Below are positions 9,658-18,000 of a DNA stretch of 19,235 nt, one piece after another. Position numbers and translations under genes: made by a program. The notes below the pieces were generated by a model that had not been told where the DNA came from, ran no database searches, and saw only the letters and a program-made list of their open reading frames with translations. Each line of letters starts with the position of its first letter. The stretch's first letter is position 1. The stretch lies in contig NW_001865087.1 of NCBI RefSeq assembly GCF_000002865.3, forward strand, positions 139,358 to 158,592, written 5' to 3'. Source of the DNA: Monosiga brevicollis MX1. Lineage: Eukaryota; Opisthokonta; Choanoflagellata; Craspedida; Salpingoecidae.

Positions 9658-11535
9658 ATGGACTCTCTTTTTGCAAACCTGCACGGGGCAAACGGCGATG
9701 CTTTGAGTGCCTCAGACTTGATGAGCGCTGCCTCGGACGTGTGGATCTCCGATTCCGCTTCGGACTTGCATTTTGCTTCAGACGTGTTTCTCGAAGATGC
9801 AGATGCCTCCAACACACTGGAATCCGTCTTTGGCGAACCCATCGCCTGTCCCGCCACAGCTCTGTCCCATCAAGAACAGCAACACAACGCAGCCCAACTC
9901 CTCGTTCTCCCAGAGCAACAACAACCACAACAACCACAACAGCCACAACAGCAACAACAGCAGCAGCAACCGCCTCAACATGCCTCGAATGCCTCCTTGC
10001 TTACCGCCACACCTTTGCCCATCACGGCCACAGCCCCGGGCCTTCTACCTGCATCCACCGCCTCGACCACCACCTCCGGAAAACGCAAGTGCCACGCCAC
10101 TTCGCACGGCGTGGCACCCCCTCCCAACCCCACAAAACGCCCCTACACGGCGACCCCGACACTCCCCCAACACAACCCCTCCTCCGCTCGTCCCCTGTCT
10201 CAAGCGCCAGCACAGGCGTACCTGGCCTTTCCCGGCCAATCCCTTCAACTGTCACACCAACAGCGACAATCCCAACACCGGCCGCAAGAACACCAACCCC
10301 AGCAAATGGCACAACAACAACAACAACAACACATTCAACGCCAACAACAACACCAACAACAACAATCTCATCAGCAACAACAACTACAACAACAATCTCA
10401 ACCGCAATCGCAATCAGCGCAACAACAGCTGACAGAACTGCGCCCACAAGCTGGCAGCGCTTACGCAGCCCACCCCAACACTACTCCTTCTCTGCTTCCT
10501 CCGCCCCACTCGGGCAACAACCATGCCTCCTCAAGTGGTGCCCAACAAGACCTCGCCCCTCCCAACACCCTCTGTCCTCCATTGAGTAGCTCCGCCTTTG
10601 CCTCAGCAAAACGACAAGGGCTGACTCCGGAAGGGGCCCTGGCTCAGTTTCTCACTTCCATTACCGACGAGGAACGTGCCCTGATCATCTCAGAAGGCGT
10701 TGACGTCCCCCTCTCGGGCCTCATCACCCAAGCGCAGAGCCGCGAACTCAAACGCATGCGCCGCAAGGTCAAAAACAAGCTCTCCGCCAAAGACTCTCGT
10801 CGTCGACGCAAGGAGTACGTCACTCAACTCGAGGAGGAAAACGCTCAACTCCGTGCCCGCCTTGTGACCCTTCACGATCAATCCATGGCTCGTCAGTCCA
10901 TGCCAGCTACCACCTCCTCCTCCTCCTCAACCACCACCACCACCACCACCACCACCACTACCACGAGCAGTGCTTCCCCGTCACGCGCCCACTCACAGCC
11001 TTCCTCAGGTCGTCGCCCGGCATCACGCCAGCATCATCAAACTTATGCCATGGTCATGATCATGCTGGCCCTCTCCTCCTCCACGACGCGCCTCGGTTCT
11101 CAGCCCCTGACAGGCGCCCCCAGTCCCAACCTTAGCCTCAATTTGGCAGAGAAGATGGGTCATGGGCACAATGCCGTTTTGGCCTCATCCCCGCTCTCTG
11201 GCTCAGACTGTGAAAGCGTCGATGACCTTTACGGTGACGCGGGTTCAGAGCTCGGGCTAGCTGAAAACCCTCTATTCTCTGATCTAGCTAGCAATCAAGA
11301 CGCCGACCTCATCGAGCCCCTCTCCACCCTGCTCAAGCAAGGCACCGCCGGTCTCAACATGCATGTTGCCAACCTTCCTGTTGCTCTCCAGCAACAGCTC
11401 GCCCACGTTCTCTCGACTGCTGGTCCCCAGTTTGACTCGGGTGCCATCGAACAGGCTATTGTTCTTGCCCCAAAGTCCAATGACAATCTCTGGATGCAGG
11501 ATACCGCTCCCAAGATTGAGCCAGTCAGTCAATAA
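9658..11535 (+). CDS. CREB3/OASIS-like bZIP transcription factor, Gln-rich
   Basis: Single open frame of 625 aa. ATG 9658 lies in GCCACCATGG and TAA at 11533-11535. Residues about 1-65 are acidic/Ser-rich (a likely activation region). Gln-rich blocks follow (about 87-105 and 215-262). The DNA-binding part has a lead-in FLTSITDEERALIISEG (332-347) then basic region RELKRMRRKVKNKLSAKDSR (362-381) with the bZIP N-x7-R pair N373/R381 and RRRRKEY. The zipper has Leu 391, 398 and 405 only. KxRRKxxNKxSAxxSRRxxKEY with that lead-in is typical of CREB3/CREB3L. Animal relatives are ER-membrane factors released by site-1/2 proteolysis. Here a Thr run (from ACC repeats) and a basic patch precede only a short hydrophobic stretch YAMVMIMLAL (463-472), so membrane anchoring is doubtful. 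Unlike its neighbours, it is unspliced over the main frame. Confidence 0.9.
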   Translation: MDSLFANLHGANGDALSASDLMSAASDVWISDSASDLHFASDVFLEDADASNTLESVFGEPIACPATALSHQEQQHNAAQLLVLPEQQQPQQPQQPQQQQQQQQPPQHASNASLLTATPLPITATAPGLLPASTASTTTSGKRKCHATSHGVAPPPNPTKRPYTATPTLPQHNPSSARPLSQAPAQAYLAFPGQSLQLSHQQRQSQHRPQEHQPQQMAQQQQQQHIQRQQQHQQQQSHQQQQLQQQSQPQSQSAQQQLTELRPQAGSAYAAHPNTTPSLLPPPHSGNNHASSSGAQQDLAPPNTLCPPLSSSAFASAKRQGLTPEGALAQFLTSITDEERALIISEGVDVPLSGLITQAQSRELKRMRRKVKNKLSAKDSRRRRKEYVTQLEEENAQLRARLVTLHDQSMARQSMPATTSSSSSTTTTTTTTTTTTSSASPSRAHSQPSSGRRPASRQHHQTYAMVMIMLALSSSTTRLGSQPLTGAPSPNLSLNLAEKMGHGHNAVLASSPLSGSDCESVDDLYGDAGSELGLAENPLFSDLASNQDADLIEPLSTLLKQGTAGLNMHVANLPVALQQQLAHVLSTAGPQFDSGAIEQAIVLAPKSNDNLWMQDTAPKIEPVSQ

Positions 11536-11594
11536 TTGGCCAAATCTTGGCCGGTTCTACAACCCCATTTTGTCTTTTTTTTTTTTTTTTTCAG
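11524..11594 (+). other. Possible alternative last intron of the bZIP gene
   Basis: CCA followed by GTCAGT (donor 11524) and a 17-T tract ending CAG at 11594 make a credible 71-base intron. Removing it would replace the last three residues (VSQ) by 30 residues ending at TGA 11685-11687, shortly before AATAAA at 11739. The unspliced frame stops at 11535. Both forms are possible. Confidence 0.4.
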
Positions 11595-12184
11595 CTCCAA
11601 ATCACAAATTTGCAGTGCCGCCGAACCTTGGCCCCATGGCCGAGCGGAAAAGACACGATTCCTGTGAGCAGAGCAACAAAAAGGTGACGGAGCATCGCAC
11701 GACACAAAAGCTACGAAATTCACAAACTCAAGAGCAAAAATAAAACCAAATACAAATTATCAACGACAACAAAGACTGCGCCGTTCGAAGGTGTCCGCAT
11801 GACTACCTTCTTTGTTTGAATACCCGCCGCGCACGGACCACCGCGTCATTTTGCCACCGGCAATAAAATGCCCGCCAACTCGAATCACTTGCAAATAGGG
11901 CCAATCGGATTGAATATGCTCAAAAATCGAACAGAAAGTGTTTTTCTTCTTGAAATCTCTCGTTTGCCAGACATAGCGCGGCTCGGGCATAGAAGTGGAT
12001 CGGCAGAGATGATACATCGTGTACAAATCTCGATTGCGCTTCTTGTTCTCTTAAATCCCTATTCATAAATCTGATTGCCTGCGTGGCCATCCCTTGCGCC
12101 CTTGAGCGGTTCTGTCTCGACTTGAAGGCCCAGGGGCTTCATAGCCTCTCAAAATCGACCTATCCTTCACGCTGGCGCTCAGCC
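11536..12184. other. Convergent 3' flanks of the bZIP and ASH1-like genes
   Basis: Contains the bZIP 3' UTR with its T-run and AATAAA hexamers, and presumably the ASH1-like 3' UTR on the other strand. A - strand frame of up to 88 codons (12026-11760; first ATG 12017) looks protein-like in composition but matches no family I know and has no splice link I could justify, so I do not call it a gene. Confidence 0.5.
11739..11744 (+). promoter_or_regulatory. Candidate polyadenylation signal AATAAA for the bZIP gene
   Basis: Canonical hexamer about 200 bases after the TAA and about 50 after the alternative TGA. A second AATAAA lies at 11862-11867. Confidence 0.5.
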
Positions 12185-14993
12185 CTAAAAAGTCAACCGC
12201 TTCTTTTCACGCCTGCCACCATGAACAAAGAGAGAGCACCGACAGAAATTGTGTGAAGGACACAAGCTTTTGCAAAGCCAAGTCAAACCACGAGTTCGTA
12301 GCTTCGTAGAAATAGCAAGCTAAACTCGACGTACCTTCGCGAAGATAGGAGGTACGAAGCGTCCTCGATCAAGTCATGCGACTCTGTTTTGAACATGTAT
12401 ACGCATTCCAACAAACGCGCACGCTTGGCTTGTTGCATAGCCTGTGTACGAGAGCAAGAGACATGGGGTAGAGCACGATTGAGAAGGGGGGAACACAAAA
12501 CACACTAGATCGGCCCGCCTCTGAACGGTCAGAAGCTGACCTTGGAGCTCTGCGCGCCTGATACTCGACTTGCTGCCACGACCGCGGATGGTGTACCATT
12601 CGAAGAAGATTGCGTCGAGTCTGATACAAGCTTTTTTTTCCTTCCTCGTCTCTTGGGCTTTTCAACCTCTACTTTGGGCAGTGCCGCGGCAACGCATGTC
12701 GCAGGTCCGGGCTTGGCATCCTGGCCCTTGCAAGCACGCTCTACTTGACTTTGCAAGGACCGTACTGTCCGCTCTCGCAAAGCAGCACGTTGCTCCTCCT
12801 CATCTGTCGTTCCCCGCCGTCACGAGCAACCAATGTTATTTGCAAAAGCACACCTTGCGTGCGCAAAATTGCAAAGCACATACCCTGAATGGGGTGACGT
12901 TGCACGTCAAGTGGTTTTGGAAACGCTTGCCATTCCGCTGGGTGCTCACACACTTGCAAAATCTGCATTGATGGTCTGTTCCCAAGCAAGCGTCGCAGGC
13001 CAGACAGTCAAAAAGAACAAGATGAGCTTTAAAAAGCCACACGTTCTTGAAACGGGACAAGAGCGTCATCTACCGGTCCAAGTTTGACCAGTCGTGCTTG
13101 GGTCGAGGCCGATAGATGCGATCTACAAGGTACACATGGCTCTCGTGCCCGGACCGAGTCGGTCGACCTACAGCCATGGAAATTTGGATGAAAGAAAGAC
13201 ACGAGCAAGTGACGTGAATGTGTGTGACCCACCACACAAAGCCTCAACCATCAACGGACTCTCAGACCAGCATCTGCATACAAACCACTAATGTACTGGG
13301 CGCGGTGCAGCACGCAGCAATGGCCACGATACAAGTGGGCTGGGATACTGCGCATCTCGGGGGAAAAGGCCAGCTACAGTCAACATGCCAACGCAAATCG
13401 CACGTGTCATCCTAAGCCTTTAAGTTGCTGTCGCATCAAGGGTGGACTAGAATTCAAACAGGCACGGCAACCGAGGAGAGCGAGGGGCGGGGGGGGGGTG
13501 TACCTCTTGAGGATGAAATTGGTGGCGGGGCTCACGCATGGAGTGCTCAGGAAAGAAGAAGCAACGGCCTGTCAGCCAAGGCTGGCCGTTGGCATCGCGC
13601 CACAGCTGCATTGCATCAGGTCATTAGTCCATGTAGGGTGTCGTATAGCACCAGCACGAGGGCACGCGCGCAAGACATACCATTTCGATGCGCATGACCT
13701 CGTAAACCTGTCGCGCTTGCGGGTGGTTGGCGGGAATAGTACCTTGCCCCTTGGGCCACGAACGCTATCGTTGTTGTCCATACAAAGCAATGCCATCAAT
13801 AGCAATCGAGTTCCTCGTAAAACCAACAAAGCAAAACCAGAAGCAAAACTACATCGGTTCTAATCTCGAGTCTCTCAAAGCGCACAAACAGGCTCCTTTA
13901 CCTGCTTTGTGGGTTTGAGCGAACTACGGCGCACGGAGCTCATCAAGTGATCTTCGAGCGCCTCCGAATTTTCTGCCACGACATAAATGCAATCTCCCAA
14001 GCGCAGAAGTGCAGGCTTGGCGTCATGCCAAGGATTTGTGACCTCAAGCGTTCGGTAATGCACCAGAGTTTCATCCAGCTGTTCTTCAAGAGTCGCCACT
14101 CGACTTGCCAAGCGTCTGCTAGCGCTGCGCATCTGCGCGTGCTTGGCTTTGAGCTGTTTGGCAGCCTGTTCTCCCCGGGAGATAGCAGGCCGGGAGATGG
14201 CCAACGCCAGGCGTGTGAGCGTCGGTAAATGTGACACGATGACGTGCATCGCAAAGCAGACACCAAGGCAAACCTACGTTGTCGTAAACCTGCAAGGCCA
14301 TGGTTTGTGCCAGCAATCGTCGCGAATGGTCAATCACATCTGAGAGCGTGACACTGCCATGCCCTTTTCGACGATATGATAGGGTCGTGATGAGTTCAGT
14401 AGACTTGGTATTGGTTGCTGTTGCGGTAGATCGTAGGTGAACCATCTCATCCACCGCTTGGGTTAACGCATTCGCATCGTCGCTGTGTTCAAGGCTAAAC
14501 AACAAGTCCAACAGCATTCGGGTGCGTGCCTCTGTGAGGCCACCTTTGGAGATGATCGATGCACTTTCTGCGGCGAGAATTGGCATCCCTTCCGCGCTCA
14601 GAGTGGGAGGAGTTGGTGGTCTCGTGGGATGAAGCGTGCCGATGGAGTCTGATGTCGGTGTTGTTGCGACTGGTAAAGCCATGTCGGAAGAGGCTAACGG
14701 TGTGGAAAGAGGCCCTGCCCCTCTTCCGCCACCCAAATTCTTGTTGTCAAGATCAGAGAGTCCATCCAGCTCGTACAAAGGCAGGTCTGAGACGCTGCTG
14801 CTCTCACTCGTAGACACGGGACCTGCCACTTCCACCGCTGACCACCTGGCTGGATTAGGTGGTAGCATGGCAATATCAGCCTCAAGCGCAGCACGCACCA
14901 TCCTACCCGTATGCGTGAGATGCGGATGCGCGGGAATGGGATGAGTCACACCGATCAAAGACAAGAAACGAGTCCAAGCAGACGGTGTTACGG

Positions 14994-15033
<40 letters not shown>

Positions 15034-18000
15034 AAAAAATAAAAAAAAAAAAAAAAAAAAATAAAAAAAAAAAAAAATAAAAAAAAAAAAATAGTGGCGC
15101 AGCAGACGATACCCGAGGAAGCTGCGCGTTTTGTTGCGTCGATTCGTGAGTTGCTGCAGTGAGGCCTTGGCCTCGCTCAGCTGCGTTTGGTCACGTTGAG
15201 GCAAAATGAGCAAAAGATATCTTCAGTTTGTACACCAACGTATGAATGATCAGCGGATGTTCACACCTCTGAATGCAAGGCATCGCGAGATGCCTCGACG
15301 GCGCGCGCCTCAGCTTCAGCGTCGATCAACTGGGCTTGTAGATCACGCCCTTGTGGTGCAAGTCGCGCTATCCCATATAAGACCGCGGTGAGCAACAGAG
15401 AAACCTCCACGCAGGGCAAACGTGCTCAGACAACTGACCTTGATCAGCCAGACGTTCGACATCGCTGTCCAGAGGTACTTCACGGCTGCGTGGAATGCCC
15501 GCGCAAAGCCAACAGCGGTAGTCTTGCACCTCAGCAGCCGCCGCCATTGTGGTTCCCATGCAGACCACATGCTGCCACGTCTGAGCCAGGATTGAGAAAA
15601 AGGCCATCAGGTCCCAGGATGGAGTGGGACAGCATGGGGGAATAACCGTTCAAAAAACGTATCAGCGACACAGGCGCAAGATGTATCGGACGACAAAGAG
15701 GAATGGCAAAGACAAAATGGTCATCTCGGCGCGACACGCACCCCACAGCTGCAGCATTGAACCATGTTTCCTTCATCGACAAGAGACTCGCAGACACAAC
15801 TAAAGCAGATTGGGGCGTGGTGGGGGGGGGGGGGGGGGCAAGTGAAGATTGCATGAATCAATAAGGCGGTGTGACGCCTATGGGCCTGAGAGAAAGCAAC
15901 CGTGGTGGTGACGTACCGAATGTGGTCAGACCACGGTGTTTTCGCAATGACACCCGTCTTGTCATCAACATTCCTGTTGGCATCGGCCCCGTGTTCGACG
16001 GCATCTCCGTGCATGGAACGGACTGCGACTGCCATGGCCTCGCTGGTATTGCGGACTTGATCTTGTAGGACTCGGCCACGATTCTTCAGAATAAGATGAC
16101 GTACAGCTAGAATGGAGCGGTGTTCTTTGGAGCCTGCATGTGTAAAGCAAAGGATGAGGCATTTCGAAGGGATGGCTGGCTCGAGTATTAACAAAACAGA
16201 TTGGCTCATGACTGGCAAAAGAGCTAGGCACGAGTGCACGAGTGCTGGCCGTGGATCTGACCTCGAGCAAATTTGTGAAAAAAGGCATCGCACAAAGCTA
16301 GCAAGTCCTGTAAGCAGTCCTCGATATTCTTGTATTGGCCATCGTCCACACGCTCAGCAATGTCGTCCCAAGTCAACACTCCCTGTGCCATTTGTCAGGA
16401 AAAAAAGCAAACAAACGGGAAAAACAAAACAAAAGTACAAAAAAAGTTCTTGTCAGCGCTCGTGGCAAGGTAGCAGATTCAGTGGCGACGACGATATTAG
16501 GCATCGGCAAGATTGTACGCACGTTTTCACGCGCCAAGCGTGGGAGCGCGCGCATTAAGGGCCGGGCAACGAGGCCCAGTGTCTTGCTGCGATGAGAGCT
16601 GAGTAAGCTGAGAAAATCATGCAGGGTAGTGGCCACGGCGACACGCTGATCAATCAGCCACTCCGGGTGAGCATCCAACACGTCGTTTACGCGCGAGCTT
16701 CGGCCTACCAGACAGGGCCGACACAAAATCATGAGTATAGCAGCACAGGATGATGTGGCGTGAGAGCCACGTGCGATAAGTGCGGAGCAACTCAGAACTT
16801 CATTCGTCACCTTGAAATTGGTGTGCACGCCAAGCTGCAAAGCGGGCTTGAAAGGTCGATTGCATGAGCTGAGCCTGCTGTTGCAAGCGCTCAGCTTCAA
16901 TGCGCTCAGCTTGCAGAAAGTTGCGCTGCCCTTCAATCGTGCTCTCCATCTGAAACAATAGGAGGCGGACACCAAAAAGGTAGGTGAGCCAAGCTCGGGT
17001 TGCCATACAATCGACCGGAGAACTGGGTTTAAGGCACAAGAGTCAAGGCGATGGTCCAACGTGCCTTGAGTATGGGTCGCGGTAGAAAAATGTGGTTCGC
17101 GCGAACTGAGGCAAGCTGGCGCTGTGTCAAGGGCACAAATGCCTCGGCGCGCTCTTCAGCCTGCGCATGCCGATTTGGAATGGATGGTGCGAGCCATAAG
17201 AACCATGCGAATCACAAACGCAGCAAGAGAAAGCTTTGGATATCGTTGCCCCGCTTTTTCCTTAATCTTTGCATCATCATGTCTGCGCATCAGTACTTAC
17301 CGAGCCTTTGTGCCAAAAGAAGGGGCGCCACAGCTGAGCAGGCTCAGTGCCTTCCTCAATGGCAAGTCTCAATGCGCTCAGACGACTTGTGCGCCGAAGC
17401 CGGTCATCACGCGCCTTTGGTCGGATGAAACCACGGCAATTGGAAGCACCACAGTGGCAAGCCTGGCACGCACAACCCATTGAGCAGCACGTCGTCAGCA
17501 TGTCCAACTACGCGCAGCAATGTCTAAAACCCAGGCCGGCTGGCGCTGAGTGTAGCGCGAAACCAACCATGTCTTCCTTGAAAGACTCAAAGTTGTAGTC
17601 ATAGGTGAGTTCCTCTCCAGCACGAATGGGCCGCTTGGCAAAAATTCCAACACGCCAATGACCTAGGGGATAGTGTGCATGCATCATTCATTCGGCGTTG
17701 GCGACCGGTGAGACAAAGCCTCGAGTTCAGGTATTTGTTCATTTGGTCCACATGGCAAACGTCTCATGAGAAATTCCTCTGAAACTTGCCGAGAACACTC
17801 CACTTTTCGATGCAGCAGTTTGGGTCACAGCTATGATTGATGTAGCGAGCATCGCAGCCGGCTTTTCCGGCATCAATGACGAGTCCACCATCTAAATTAA
17901 GGCAGTGGAAATGCTTGCGATTCTGCAGCGGGCCAAGCGTATGACCAGCCCAAGTGAGGACCAGGTCACGGCGGTCAGAGGGGCACGGAGGTCAAGAGGC

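Noticed and set aside
9095-9946. 283-codon - strand frame with Val and Arg-Glu runs
   Set aside because: It is antisense to the bZIP start and the (TC)n tract; composition is driven by repeats.
9390-10589. 399-codon + strand frame rich in Thr/Pro/Ser
   Set aside because: It overlaps the bZIP gene in another frame and is made of its CAA and ACC repeats read out of phase; no domain.
14119-15213. Continuous 364-codon - strand frame with a Phe run
   Set aside because: It reads through the poly(T) intron; only part (14902-14278) is a true exon, as donor 15112 and acceptor 14903 show.
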